NCBI GenBank assembly: GCA_017960905.1
Contig: JAGCYH010000013.1
Span: 1 to 48,841, forward strand
Direction: 5' to 3'
Source of the DNA: Bacteroidales bacterium
Lineage (GTDB): Bacteria; Bacteroidota; Bacteroidia; Bacteroidales; Marinilabiliaceae
Length of the DNA stretch: 48,841 nt
Both the position numbers and the translations under genes were made by a program. Shown piece after piece: positions 24,155 to 32,559 of this stretch. Each line of letters begins with the position of its first letter. The first letter of the stretch is position 1. The notes under the pieces are model-generated. The model did no database searches. It saw only the letters and a list, made by a program, of their open reading frames with translations, and had not been told where the DNA came from.

Positions 24155-24762
24155 AAATAATTTGCGTCGGACTCAATTATGCGCAGCACATTGGCGAAAT
24201 GTCGTGGCAACGCCCCGACGAGCCGGTTATTTTTCTCAAACCCGACTCGGCAATTTTGCGTGTAAATAATCCGTTTTTTATTCCTGACTTTACGCAACAT
24301 GTTGATTATGAGACAGAAATAATTGTCCGCATTTGCCGGCTCGGCAAATGCATCGACCGCAAATTCGCCCACCGCTACTACGACCAGATAGGCATCGGCA
24401 TCGACTTCACCGCGCGCGACGTGCAGAGCAAAATGAAGGCCGCCGGCCTTCCGTGGGAATTGTCGAAGGCTTTCGACAATTCGGCCGCCGTGTCGGAATT
24501 TATTCCGAAGGAAGAGTTTGTCGATGTGCAAAATATTGATTTTCACTTAGATATAAATGGTCAGTTGCGCCAGTCGGGTAACACTCGCGACATGATTTTC
24601 TCAATCGACGAGATAATATCGTTTGTATCTCAGTATTTTACGCTTAAAATTGGCGATATAATATTCACCGGCACGCCCGTGGGCGTAGGCAAGGTGAACA
24701 TCAACGACCGCCTCGAAGCGTATATCGGAACTCGCAAAATGATGGATTTTCATATTAAATAA
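24151..24762 (+). CDS. Fumarylacetoacetate hydrolase family protein
   Basis: Protein of 203 aa with the FAH C-terminal fold. Visible landmarks: KIICVGLNYAQHIGEM, the acidic metal-binding pair in VDYETEIIVRI (Glu), GIDFTARDVQ, and the closing GDIIFTGTPVGVGKV. Members hydrolyse or decarboxylate acylpyruvates and similar beta-diketo acids; several act as oxaloacetate decarboxylases. The substrate here is unknown. It is translationally coupled to the exonuclease, and the kinase gene starts at the base after its stop. Confidence 0.9.
   Translation: MKIICVGLNYAQHIGEMSWQRPDEPVIFLKPDSAILRVNNPFFIPDFTQHVDYETEIIVRICRLGKCIDRKFAHRYYDQIGIGIDFTARDVQSKMKAAGLPWELSKAFDNSAAVSEFIPKEEFVDVQNIDFHLDINGQLRQSGNTRDMIFSIDEIISFVSQYFTLKIGDIIFTGTPVGVGKVNINDRLEAYIGTRKMMDFHIK
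24457..24482. repeat. Intragenic inverted repeat in FAH-family gene
   Basis: GAATTGTCGAA, 4-nt loop, TTCGACAATTC: perfect 11-bp arms. Another, GCATTTGCCG/CGGCAAATGC, is at 24329-24351. Confidence 0.95.
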
Positions 24763-27700
24763 ATGCTCAGACTGTCGGAGAAAATACCACGCAAGAGCCT
24801 GCTGAAGCTGCTCGTAACTGCCGCAACCGTCGTTGCGGCATTGGTTGCGCACGCGCTCATCAACAAGATTTCGAGCATTTCTCCGCTCGAAAACGACGGT
24901 CAGAAGCTGCAGTCGATAATACTGACGCACGAACAGCGGCTTTACTCCAAAATCGACGCATTTTATGCGTCGATGGAGGCGCCCAACGACGGCGATCTCT
25001 TCAGTCTGCTCGACTCCATTGCCCGTGGCGACAACTACGTTTATTACGTCTTCCGTGCCGACTCACTCGTAGCGTGGCATAATGCCACGCTGCCCATCAA
25101 CAACCTCGAGCCGGCTCACATGGCCGACGATATGATAAAAGCCGACAATGGTTTCTACTTCGTGACGAAGAAATTTCAGGGCGAATACGGTGTATTTGCT
25201 CTGCTACGCATCAAACGCCAGTATTCGTATGATAATGAGTTCCTTATACCAGCTTTCGACCAGACACTCAATCTGAACCGTCGAAATAAGCTTGTAATCG
25301 ACTATCTGTCAGGCGGTTGTGAAATTCACAACCGCGAAGGCCGCTACCTTTTCTCCATTACCGACGAATACAGCTCTACCATCAAGCCGACCTTCTACGC
25401 TTTGGATTGGTTGTCGCTGATTGTCTGGCTGTTAGCGTCGATGCTTGTGGTACGATGCGCTGTGCGAATACTTGTCGCCATTGGGCGACAAGCATGGGTG
25501 CTGCCTTTCGTTGCCGTATGCTGTGCTGGCATTTACGTATGGGCGCTCAATATCTCGCTGTCCGAAACGATGATGCAGTCGTTCCTCTTCTCGCCGCAAG
25601 TGTACGCCTACGCTTGGTGGATGCCGTCGCTGGCCTTCATGCTGCTTGCCGCGCTGCTGCTCTTCGCTTGGATTTTCTGTTTCTATAAATACTTCAATAT
25701 CAGCGCTTTATTCCGACTGAAATTCCTACGGCACAACACCCCGATGAAGTATATAACAGCTTTCGCTGTTATATACCTGATTTTCATGCTGATAAATGTG
25801 GGCATTTACAGCCTCATATACCACTCAAGCGATTTGGCTATCTATGTGGGCAACCTCGACATCAAAGGTCCGACGCTCGTAAAAATTGCCGTGCTGTCGT
25901 TCTTTATAATGTCTGTTTTGCTCATTTTCAGCAAGTTATATTCAAGCCTAACCCCGAAACTGTCAGTTCCGAAATACGCGGGGCTGCTCGCGGCGTTCAC
26001 ACTTGTTGTGGCATTGCCCATGGCTCTTCTGTTTGCGTGGCTCGACTGGTGCTTCGTGGCGACATTTTTCTTATTCAACTTCCTCTTTTTCATTATTTTC
26101 CGTAAAGATAATGCTGAACTTAAGTTCAGCATGTTTGTGTGGGTGATGTTTGTCTCGGCGTTGTTCCTCATAACGCGCCTCACGCTGCTCAACATCGAAA
26201 AAGAGAAGCAAAACCGCCAGCTGCTTACCAACAACCTCGCTTTCCAGCTTGTGCGCGAAGACGACCCCGTGGCCGAGCAATTGCTGAAAAATATTGAAGA
26301 TAAGCTCATTAAAGATAGCGTCGTCTACAACATCATCAAGTCCGACGACCCGAAACTCGTCGACGATTTGCACTCGTACATTCACGACAAATACTTCAAC
26401 GGATACCTCTCGAAGTACGACCTTCAGGTCATTCCGTGCCGCAATGCCGACAGTCAGATACACATGAGCAACAACGGTGAGGAGTACAACTGCTACGAAT
26501 ATTTCACAGGGCTTATTGAAGAGTATGGCCAGCCAATCGACGGCAAATCGCATTTCTACTGCCTCATCGACAATGTCGATGGCCGACCTTGCTATTTCGG
26601 ACAGTTTGAGTACGAAAACCTCGACAACCGTCTGTATCTCGAGCTCGACTCAAGGCTCTATTCCGACGAATCGGGCTACCCCGAAATCCTCATCAACAGC
26701 CGCGACTACATGAATACCAGTCAGTTGAACGGCTATTCGTATGCAAAATACTACGACGGCTATCTGATGACAAAATACGGTGACTACAACTATCCGAACA
26801 ACGATACGTGGTTCGGCCAGATAGGACAGAGCAAGCATAAAGAGCTAAATACCTCTAATACAGCACATTCTATCTACGAAGTGATGCCTCATCAGATTAT
26901 TGTGCTGTCGTATCCGACAATGTCGGTGACGCAATTCGTCACCGACCTCTCGTTCCTCTTCCTGAGCACCTTCCTCGTCTGCCTGCTGACGCAGAAAATC
27001 GTCAGCCGCAAGGAAGACCGCTTCTACAGTGAGTCGTCGATACACCAGCGCATACAGTCTACATTCGTGTTCTTTGTGATGATACTACTCGTGGTCTTCT
27101 GTGTGATGGTGGGCAGCACGTCGGTTGAGCGCTACGAGACAAACAGCCGCACGAAAATGTCGCAGAGCCTAACGTCGGTAAAGAACATTGCACAGATAAA
27201 ATTCGGCGATTATAACGACATTCTCGAAGCGCCCGTCGATGTGGTTTTGCAGCAGGCTTTTGATGTGTTGAATATTGATACTCACATATATACGCCCGAC
27301 GGAATATTGGCCGGCACTTCGCGCCGCGAACTCTTCAATAGCGGCATCGTCTCGCCACTCATCAACAGCAACGCCTTCGCGTTGCTGCGCAATAAAAACA
27401 GCGGCGATGATGTGTTCGTCTTCGAACACATCGGCGACTTCGTCTATTTCTCAATCTACACACCGCTCTTCAACTACGAAGGGCATCTCATTGCCTACAT
27501 CAACGTGCCCTATTTCACCGATGTCAACGCCATGCGCAACCAGCTTTTCTCGACCATTGTGCCACTGACGAACTCGTTCATGCTCATCATACTTTTCGCT
27601 ATTCTATTCTCCTCATTCTTAGCGCAAAGCATCACGAAACCGCTCGTCTCGATTCGCGAAAGCATCAAACGGGTTGGTTTGCAGAAGCAGAATGCCAAAA

Positions 27701-28485
27701 TTGACTATCCGAACAATGACGAGATTGGCGCACTCGTGAACGAGTACAACCGTATGCTCGACGAGCTCGCATACAGCGCCGAGAAACTTGCGGCCAACGA
27801 ACGCGAGCTCACTTGGCGCGAAATGGCGCGTCAGATTGCCCACGAGATAAAGAACCCGCTCACGCCTATGAAACTCAGTGTGCAGTATCTCATAAAGTCG
27901 TGGGAGGCCAAACGCGAGGATTTCGACACCTTCATTCACAAAGTGGCCAACACGCTCACCGAGCAAATCGACCAGCTGTCGTACGTCGCTTCGCAATTCT
28001 CAAATCTGGCCAAAATGCAGAACAACGTGCCGCTGAGCCGTGTCGATGCGGCCGAACGACTGGCTAACACCGTGATGCTCTTCGAACGTTCTGACCAAAC
28101 CGAAATCACTTTCGACCGCAAAGTCGATTCGGCATTTGTCTATGCAAATGCCGACCAACTTACAAGTGTGTTCAACAACTTGATAAAGAATGCAATACAG
28201 GCATCGCGGCCCGATGAGATTATGCGCATTCACGCCACCGTCGACATCATCGACACAAACGTGATGATTTCCATAGCCGACAATGGTCACGGCATTCCGC
28301 CCGAGATACAGGAGAAGATTTTCAAACCCAACTTCACCACTAAATCGACCGGAATGGGACTCGGACTGGCTATTGTGAAAAGCATCATTGTCAATTCGCA
28401 CGGCAATATATGGTTCAAAACCGAACAGGGCAAAGGTACAACGTTCTATATAGAACTGCCTGTATGTGAAGAAGATACACAATAA
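24763..28485 (+). CDS. Very large membrane sensor histidine kinase (NtrY-like core), orphan
   Basis: Histidine kinase of 1240 aa. TM1 lies near residues 13-33; an extracytoplasmic part (35-210) is followed by about seven more membrane segments (215-480), a second large soluble region (485-720), two membrane segments near 722-742 and 764-784, another sensor part (785-925) and a last TM (930-952). HAMP (about 953-1005) leads to HisKA with the phospho-acceptor His1027 in IAHEIKNPLTPMK, as in NtrY, and the ATPase domain with NLIKNAIQAS, DNGHGIP and GMGLGLAIVKSI. No response regulator is nearby. The multi-TM input region is unusual. It contains at least ten perfect intragenic hairpins. Confidence 0.9.
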   Translation: MLRLSEKIPRKSLLKLLVTAATVVAALVAHALINKISSISPLENDGQKLQSIILTHEQRLYSKIDAFYASMEAPNDGDLFSLLDSIARGDNYVYYVFRADSLVAWHNATLPINNLEPAHMADDMIKADNGFYFVTKKFQGEYGVFALLRIKRQYSYDNEFLIPAFDQTLNLNRRNKLVIDYLSGGCEIHNREGRYLFSITDEYSSTIKPTFYALDWLSLIVWLLASMLVVRCAVRILVAIGRQAWVLPFVAVCCAGIYVWALNISLSETMMQSFLFSPQVYAYAWWMPSLAFMLLAALLLFAWIFCFYKYFNISALFRLKFLRHNTPMKYITAFAVIYLIFMLINVGIYSLIYHSSDLAIYVGNLDIKGPTLVKIAVLSFFIMSVLLIFSKLYSSLTPKLSVPKYAGLLAAFTLVVALPMALLFAWLDWCFVATFFLFNFLFFIIFRKDNAELKFSMFVWVMFVSALFLITRLTLLNIEKEKQNRQLLTNNLAFQLVREDDPVAEQLLKNIEDKLIKDSVVYNIIKSDDPKLVDDLHSYIHDKYFNGYLSKYDLQVIPCRNADSQIHMSNNGEEYNCYEYFTGLIEEYGQPIDGKSHFYCLIDNVDGRPCYFGQFEYENLDNRLYLELDSRLYSDESGYPEILINSRDYMNTSQLNGYSYAKYYDGYLMTKYGDYNYPNNDTWFGQIGQSKHKELNTSNTAHSIYEVMPHQIIVLSYPTMSVTQFVTDLSFLFLSTFLVCLLTQKIVSRKEDRFYSESSIHQRIQSTFVFFVMILLVVFCVMVGSTSVERYETNSRTKMSQSLTSVKNIAQIKFGDYNDILEAPVDVVLQQAFDVLNIDTHIYTPDGILAGTSRRELFNSGIVSPLINSNAFALLRNKNSGDDVFVFEHIGDFVYFSIYTPLFNYEGHLIAYINVPYFTDVNAMRNQLFSTIVPLTNSFMLIILFAILFSSFLAQSITKPLVSIRESIKRVGLQKQNAKIDYPNNDEIGALVNEYNRMLDELAYSAEKLAANERELTWREMARQIAHEIKNPLTPMKLSVQYLIKSWEAKREDFDTFIHKVANTLTEQIDQLSYVASQFSNLAKMQNNVPLSRVDAAERLANTVMLFERSDQTEITFDRKVDSAFVYANADQLTSVFNNLIKNAIQASRPDEIMRIHATVDIIDTNVMISIADNGHGIPPEIQEKIFKPNFTTKSTGMGLGLAIVKSIIVNSHGNIWFKTEQGKGTTFYIELPVCEEDTQ
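25313..25335. repeat. Intragenic inverted repeat in sensor kinase (1)
   Basis: GCGGTTGTGAA and TTCACAACCGC around one base, in the first soluble region. Confidence 0.95.
25749..25776. repeat. Intragenic inverted repeat in sensor kinase (2)
   Basis: GTATATAACAGC, TTTC, GCTGTTATATAC: perfect 12-bp arms inside a membrane segment; the encoded YITAFAVIY is itself nearly mirror-symmetric. Confidence 0.95.
26111..26132. repeat. Intragenic palindrome in sensor kinase (3)
   Basis: A perfect 22-bp palindrome, arms ATGCTGAACTT and AAGTTCAGCAT, no loop. Confidence 0.95.
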
Positions 28486-28498
28486 ACTGCAATAAGAT

Positions 28499-29254
28499 AT
28501 GAAAACATTCTTCAAAATTTCGGCACTAGTATTGGCCATCGCTTTCGCGATGCCCAGTGTCAACGCGCAAATGCGCGTTTCAATCTTCGGCGACAGCTAT
28601 TCCACCTTCGACGGCTATCTGACACCGAAGGACAATTATTCATGGTATTTCGTTGAAGAAAAGCCATTTAGCAACGATGTTCACAACGTAGAGCAGACTT
28701 GGTGGCACCAGGTAATCAGCGGGCTCGGCGCGCAGCTTGAGCTCAACAACTCGTTCTCGGGCTCTACCATCTGCAACACTGGCTACGATGCCAAAGACGC
28801 CACTTGGTGCTCGTTTATCACTCGTCTGCCGTTCTTGGGCGAGCCCGACCTCATTCTGGTCTGCGGCGCTACCAACGACAGCTGGGCCAATTCGCCTATC
28901 GGCGAATATAAATACGGCGACTGGACTACCGAAGAGCTCATGGCCTTCCGACCAGCCATGGCAAAGCTCTGTGAAGGCTTGCGCCTTCACTACCCGCGCG
29001 CACGCGTTCTTTTCATCCTCAACGATGGTCTGAAGCTCGAAATCAACGAGTCGGTACACACGATAACCAAGCACTATGGTATCGAATGCCTCGACCTGCA
29101 AGGCATCGACAAGCAGAAAGGCCACCCTTCGGTGGCCGGCATGAAGCAGTTTGCCGACCAAGTGCTTGCCGCCCTCAAAAAGTCCGATTTCAAAGGCCAT
29201 CACGGTCCGCGTAAACACAAGAAACACAGACATCAGGAAACGCAGGAACAATAA
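28499..29254 (+). CDS. Secreted SGNH/GDSL-type hydrolase
   Basis: Protein of 251 aa with a signal peptide (ALVLAIAFAMPSVNAQ). SGNH blocks: GDSYSTF (Ser nucleophile), NNSFSGSTIC (Gly), CGATNDSW (Asn) and GHPSVAGM (His). Bacteroidota members are often esterases that remove acetyl groups from polysaccharides or peptidoglycan; the substrate is not visible. The C-terminal tail is rich in His and Lys (GHHGPRKHKKHRHQ), possibly metal-binding or for electrostatic contact. It is the last gene of the uvrD run, 13 nt after the kinase, and ends 8 nt before a terminator. Confidence 0.85.
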   Translation: MKTFFKISALVLAIAFAMPSVNAQMRVSIFGDSYSTFDGYLTPKDNYSWYFVEEKPFSNDVHNVEQTWWHQVISGLGAQLELNNSFSGSTICNTGYDAKDATWCSFITRLPFLGEPDLILVCGATNDSWANSPIGEYKYGDWTTEELMAFRPAMAKLCEGLRLHYPRARVLFILNDGLKLEINESVHTITKHYGIECLDLQGIDKQKGHPSVAGMKQFADQVLAALKKSDFKGHHGPRKHKKHRHQETQEQ

Positions 29255-29261
29255 AACAAAA

Positions 29262-29299
29262 TCGCCTATAACTCTCAGAGTTATAGGCGAATTGCTTTT
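29262..29299. terminator. Terminator of the uvrD-to-SGNH run
   Basis: TCGCCTATAACTCT (29262-29275) pairs with its complement at 29277-29290; a TTGCTTTTG tail follows. It also lies just beyond the convergent Fic gene stop (29305). Confidence 0.8.
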
Positions 29300-29304
29300 G
29301 TAAT

Positions 29305-30186
29305 TCAATATTTGATTTTGAAGTAATCGAGAAGTGCTTTGTACTCATCTTGTGCTGTAAGGCAGGTGTCGCGCAGAAAGCCGTCAATACGCCCCCAATT
29401 CTGTATTCCACGATAGTAAAACAGGCGCAGTTCATCTGTTACTATGAAAGGCACAAAGCGTTTTTGCAAGCATTGCCAAAATGCGAGCAAACGGCCTACT
29501 CGGCCGTTGCCGTCTTGGAATGGGTGTATGCGCTCAAACTGTACGTGAAAGTCGAGTATGTTGTCGAATGTTATTTCTTTATTAGTGTAAAACTCTGTAA
29601 GTAAAGTTTTTATGTGTCTGTGTACGTCTTTTGGCTCTACTGTCGTCTCGCCGTCCACTTCGTTAGCTAGTTTCTTGTATTCGCCTACGGCAAACCATGA
29701 TTTGCGACTGTCGGATGTATTGCTCTTCAGAATATAGTGTAATTGCTTTATATGCGGCTCTGTAATTCGCTCTGTGGCGTGGTCGATTATGTAGTCGATG
29801 CAACGGAAATGGTTGACAGTCTCTATAATATCGTCAATATCAGTGTTTTCGGTGGTTATGCCGAGTGTGTTTGTCTCAAATATGTAGCGGGTTTGTTCTT
29901 TTGTCAGTCGGCTTCCTTCAATGTGGTTCGAATTGTAAGTCAGGTCAATCTGTGTGCGGTGGTAAATACCTCCTTTGAGTTTGCTCGCCTTCTCGTCACG
30001 TAGACGGGTGAGCAATGGTGATATTTTAGTTTTGCCCTTTTGGGGCAAAACAGCTTCATCTGGTATGTTCCATGTTTTACCAATAAGAAACGCACCTTCG
30101 ATTTTGCCCGCTGCGCAGTAATTGCGCGCGGTACGTTCGCTTATGCCATACTTCTCGGCAAACTGACTTACTGAAATGTATCCCAT
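29305..30186 (-). CDS. Fic family AMP-transferase with N-terminal HTH
   Basis: Protein of 293 aa from ATG 30186 (MGYISVSQFAEKYG); a longer reading from 30249 would start inside the promoter and is rejected. The N-terminus (residues 1-45) is a helix-turn-helix of the MerR/excisionase type (SERTARNYCAAGKIEGAFLIG). An inhibitory-helix motif S-x-x-x-E-G is seen in YNSNHIEGSR, so it is probably a self-inhibited class II Fic. The catalytic motif HPFQDGNGRVGR is complete. Fic enzymes usually AMPylate proteins on Tyr or Thr; the target is unknown. The HTH and the hairpin in the promoter suggest autoregulation. Confidence 0.88.
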   Translation of the reverse strand: MGYISVSQFAEKYGISERTARNYCAAGKIEGAFLIGKTWNIPDEAVLPQKGKTKISPLLTRLRDEKASKLKGGIYHRTQIDLTYNSNHIEGSRLTKEQTRYIFETNTLGITTENTDIDDIIETVNHFRCIDYIIDHATERITEPHIKQLHYILKSNTSDSRKSWFAVGEYKKLANEVDGETTVEPKDVHRHIKTLLTEFYTNKEITFDNILDFHVQFERIHPFQDGNGRVGRLLAFWQCLQKRFVPFIVTDELRLFYYRGIQNWGRIDGFLRDTCLTAQDEYKALLDYFKIKY

Positions 30187-30218
30187 TCTATCGGCAAGTT
30201 TTCGGTGAAAAACAGTTG

Positions 30219-30254
30219 CAAATATATGTTTTTTTGCCGGTATCGGCAAAAAAA
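30219..30254 (-). promoter_or_regulatory. Promoter of the Fic gene with built-in hairpin/operator
   Basis: On the minus strand TTG (30249-30247) and TATATTTG (30226-30219) are 20 nt apart. Between and over them lies an inverted repeat with 11-nt arms: TTTTTTTGCCG (30229-30239), GTAT, CGGCAAAAAAA (30244-30254). A half-site TATCGGCA recurs at 30189-30196 next to the start codon. The core TGCCGGTATCGGCA is close to the palindrome TGCCAATATTGGCA before the ATPase gene. Confidence 0.6.
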
Positions 30255-30260
30255 AAGGGA

Positions 30261-31142
30261 TTATTTAACGTCGTATCCGAACTGTTTCAGCAGGGCGTCT
30301 TTGTCGCGCCAGTCTTTCGTCACCTTTACGAATAGCTGCAAGAATACTTTTTTGTCGAGAAAACGCTCTATATCGCGGCGTGCCAGCATGCCGAGTTTCT
30401 TTAGGGCTACGCCCTGATGGCCTATGATGATGCCTTTCTGCGATTCGCGAGCTACGTGTATAATAGCCTTTATATCAACTCGTTCGCCGTTGTCTTTGAA
30501 CTCTTCCACCTCTACTTCTACCGAATAAGGAATCTCTTTTTTGTAGTAGAGCAGTATTTTTTCGCGTATTATTTCGTTCACGAAGAAACGTTCGGGTTTG
30601 TCGGTCAGCGCGTCTTTGTCGTAGTAGGGTTCGGCTTCGGGCAGAAGCTCCACTATGTGATGTATAATGCTCTGAGTATTAAATGTATGCAGAGCCGAGA
30701 TAGGAATTATCTCGGCATCGGGAAGCTGTTCGTGCCAGTATTCGGTCAGCTCTTCGAGTCGTGGTTGGTCTATTAAGTCTATCTTGTTGATAACCACAAT
30801 AATAGGTATTTCAAGCTTTTCAACAGCCTTTAGGAAATCATCGTATTTGTCGGGCGTCTCGATGGTGTCGGTGACGTAGATGAGCACGTCGGCATCGGTG
30901 AGGGCTTCGCGCGAGTAGTTGAGCATGGTCTCTTGCAGGCGGTAGTTGGGTTTGAGCACGCCTGGCGTGTCGGAGAATACTATCTGATAGTCTTCGCCGT
31001 TGACAATGCCTGTAATGCGGTGGCGCGTAGTCTGGGCTTTCGATGTGATAATCGAAAGCCTCTCGCCGACCAACAGATTCGAAAGTGTCGATTTACCTAC
31101 GTTGGGGTTCCCGACAATATTGACAAATCCTGCTTTGAACAT
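30261..31142 (-). CDS. era: GTPase Era
   Basis: Era binds 16S rRNA during 30S assembly. It is 293 aa with GNPNVGKST (G1), TTRHR (G2), DTPG (G3) and NKID (G4), followed by a KH RNA-binding domain (about 200-293) with GIIIGHQG. All motifs are intact. It has its own candidate promoter and stands apart from the upstream DUF2059-like gene by 74 nt. Confidence 0.98.
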   Translation of the reverse strand: MFKAGFVNIVGNPNVGKSTLSNLLVGERLSIITSKAQTTRHRITGIVNGEDYQIVFSDTPGVLKPNYRLQETMLNYSREALTDADVLIYVTDTIETPDKYDDFLKAVEKLEIPIIVVINKIDLIDQPRLEELTEYWHEQLPDAEIIPISALHTFNTQSIIHHIVELLPEAEPYYDKDALTDKPERFFVNEIIREKILLYYKKEIPYSVEVEVEEFKDNGERVDIKAIIHVARESQKGIIIGHQGVALKKLGMLARRDIERFLDKKVFLQLFVKVTKDWRDKDALLKQFGYDVK

Positions 31143-31167
31143 CTCTTTTGCTGTTTTTTTACGCGCG

Positions 31168-31175
31168 CAAAGTTA
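31168..31175 (-). promoter_or_regulatory. Candidate -7 box of era
   Basis: TAACTTTG on the minus strand (31175-31168), 25 nt before the era start, matches TAnnTTTG. No TTG is found 19-20 nt upstream, so support is only partial. Confidence 0.4.
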
Positions 31176-31216
31176 CAAATGATATGACTATTAAAAGTTT
31201 AAGATTTTATAAAAAA

Positions 31217-32065
31217 TCATTTTTTCGGTGTCGTTTGCACAGCCCATTCGCTCATGCGCTTCATTATTTGTGCGCTCACGTTGGGCCAGTCGGTCAGCAC
31301 CTCCGAGGTGGCTTCGTTGATGTGCGCGAAGCTTGGCCGCTTGAACATCTCGTTCATCGCGTCGAGGTCGTCCTGGCTGACGTGCCCCCAGTAGATGTTG
31401 GTGAGCAGCGATGGCAGTTGGTTGCCCAGCACTGTCGATGCAATTTTCATTTTTATGGCGTCGCCCATGCTTTGTGAGTCGCCGAGCGGGCCGAGTATGT
31501 TGGCGATTTTATCGCCAACACCGGCCGTATTGCACATCTCAGCCACCGAGTCGTAGTATTTGCGCGGGCATTCCGACGGTATGCTTATCATCTGCGCGTC
31601 GGGGTTGAATATAGAGCTGAAAAACGAGCTCATGAGTGAGCCGAAAATTCGGCTCAGGCATGTAGTGTCGGCAAGAGCCTCTTCGATGTGCTGCGTGGCT
31701 GTTTTGATGCGTTTGTCGGTGCGCATTTCAGCCACTTCCATCAGCTCTTCGGCTGTCACGTGCTTCTCAAAGTACGGCTGTATGGTCTGCATGAGGTCCT
31801 TCTCGTAAACATTTTCGAGGTAGTACTGCATTGAGTCGGGCGATATGTTGACGGTCTGATTCTCGGTGGTTACTTTCATGCTGAGTTTCAGAGCGTTAGG
31901 ATTCATTTTGAAGAGCGAGTTTCCAAGAGTCGAATTGTCTTCGGGAGTTGAGTAGAAGAAGTGCTCGAGCGCTTCGGGATAGGTGTACGATGTGGTTTGC
32001 TGAGCTGTGCTGCAACATGTTGCAAGCATAGCCAGCGAGACGAGTTGGAAATACAGTTTTTTCAT
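31217..32065 (-). CDS. Exported DUF2059-like protein
   Basis: I chose ATG 32065, which gives the N-terminus MKKLYFQLVSLAMLATCCSTAQQ, a signal peptide with a possible lipobox (LATC or ATCC). The rest (283 aa) is helical. Segments such as LMQTIQPYFEKHVTAEELMEVAEM and a second one near GHVSQDDLDAMNEMFKRP resemble the DUF2059 pattern, occurring twice. No catalytic motif is seen, and the function is unknown. The gene reads alone; upstream, TACTTTTG (32105-32098) is a candidate -7 box overlapped by an inverted repeat TTTTGTAC/GTACAAAA (32083-32102). Confidence 0.6.
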   Translation of the reverse strand: MKKLYFQLVSLAMLATCCSTAQQTTSYTYPEALEHFFYSTPEDNSTLGNSLFKMNPNALKLSMKVTTENQTVNISPDSMQYYLENVYEKDLMQTIQPYFEKHVTAEELMEVAEMRTDKRIKTATQHIEEALADTTCLSRIFGSLMSSFFSSIFNPDAQMISIPSECPRKYYDSVAEMCNTAGVGDKIANILGPLGDSQSMGDAIKMKIASTVLGNQLPSLLTNIYWGHVSQDDLDAMNEMFKRPSFAHINEATSEVLTDWPNVSAQIMKRMSEWAVQTTPKK

Positions 32066-32227
32066 TTTTCTGAGTATTATTGTTTTGTACAATAGTACAA
32101 AAGTAGCAATTTTTGTGCCAATCGGACGGCTAATTCAGGCTATTATTTTGAAAAAATATTACATCATGGTGGTACAATGTATAAAAAAAATACTTATCTT
32201 GGCGCATCATTAAAAACACTATGGCTT

Positions 32228-32482
32228 ATGGGAATAATAATTTTCATTTTGGTTGGTGTCCTTGTAGGCTGGCTTGCAGGGCTCATTTTCAAAGGTAAAG
32301 GAAGCGGATTCCTTATCAATCTCATTGTAGGTGTGGTAGGTAGCTGGCTTGGTGGCTGGCTTCTTGGCGGATTGATTCCGCTCAATGGCCAGATAATCTG
32401 GGGTGTTACCGTTGGTGGTCTTATCACCTCGGTGCTTGGCGCCGTTATCCTTTTGTGGATTATCTCGCTCATTCGCAAATAG
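32228..32482 (+). CDS. GlsB/YeaQ/YmgE-type small membrane protein
   Basis: Membrane protein of 84 aa from ATG 32228 (MGIIIFILVGVLVGWLAGLIF); an in-frame ATG at 32177 would add 17 less hydrophobic residues. It has three glycine-rich membrane segments with GSGFLINLIVGVVGSWLGGWL and VTVGGLITSVLGAVILLWI, the pattern of transglycosylase-associated proteins, which are often stress-induced. The biochemical role is unknown. It is divergent from the DUF2059-like gene and convergent with the ATPase gene. Confidence 0.85.
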   Translation: MGIIIFILVGVLVGWLAGLIFKGKGSGFLINLIVGVVGSWLGGWLLGGLIPLNGQIIWGVTVGGLITSVLGAVILLWIISLIRK

Positions 32483-32501
32483 AGTGGGGTGTCTGAGAGA
32501 A

Positions 32502-32535
32502 AAAAATCGGGCTGCCGACTGGCAGCCCGATTTTT
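32502..32535. terminator. Bidirectional terminator between GlsB-like and ATPase genes
   Basis: A 15-bp perfect stem, AAAAATCGGGCTGCC (32502-32516) with 32521-32535, and a 4-nt loop GACT. A and T runs on both sides suit termination of both convergent genes. Confidence 0.9.
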
Positions 32536-32559
32536 CTGTTTGTGTATGCGGATAAGAGG

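Noticed and set aside
30186..30249. Longer N-terminus for the Fic protein
   Set aside because: It would place the start codon within the promoter hairpin and adds residues unlike the family; ATG 30186 begins the HTH domain.
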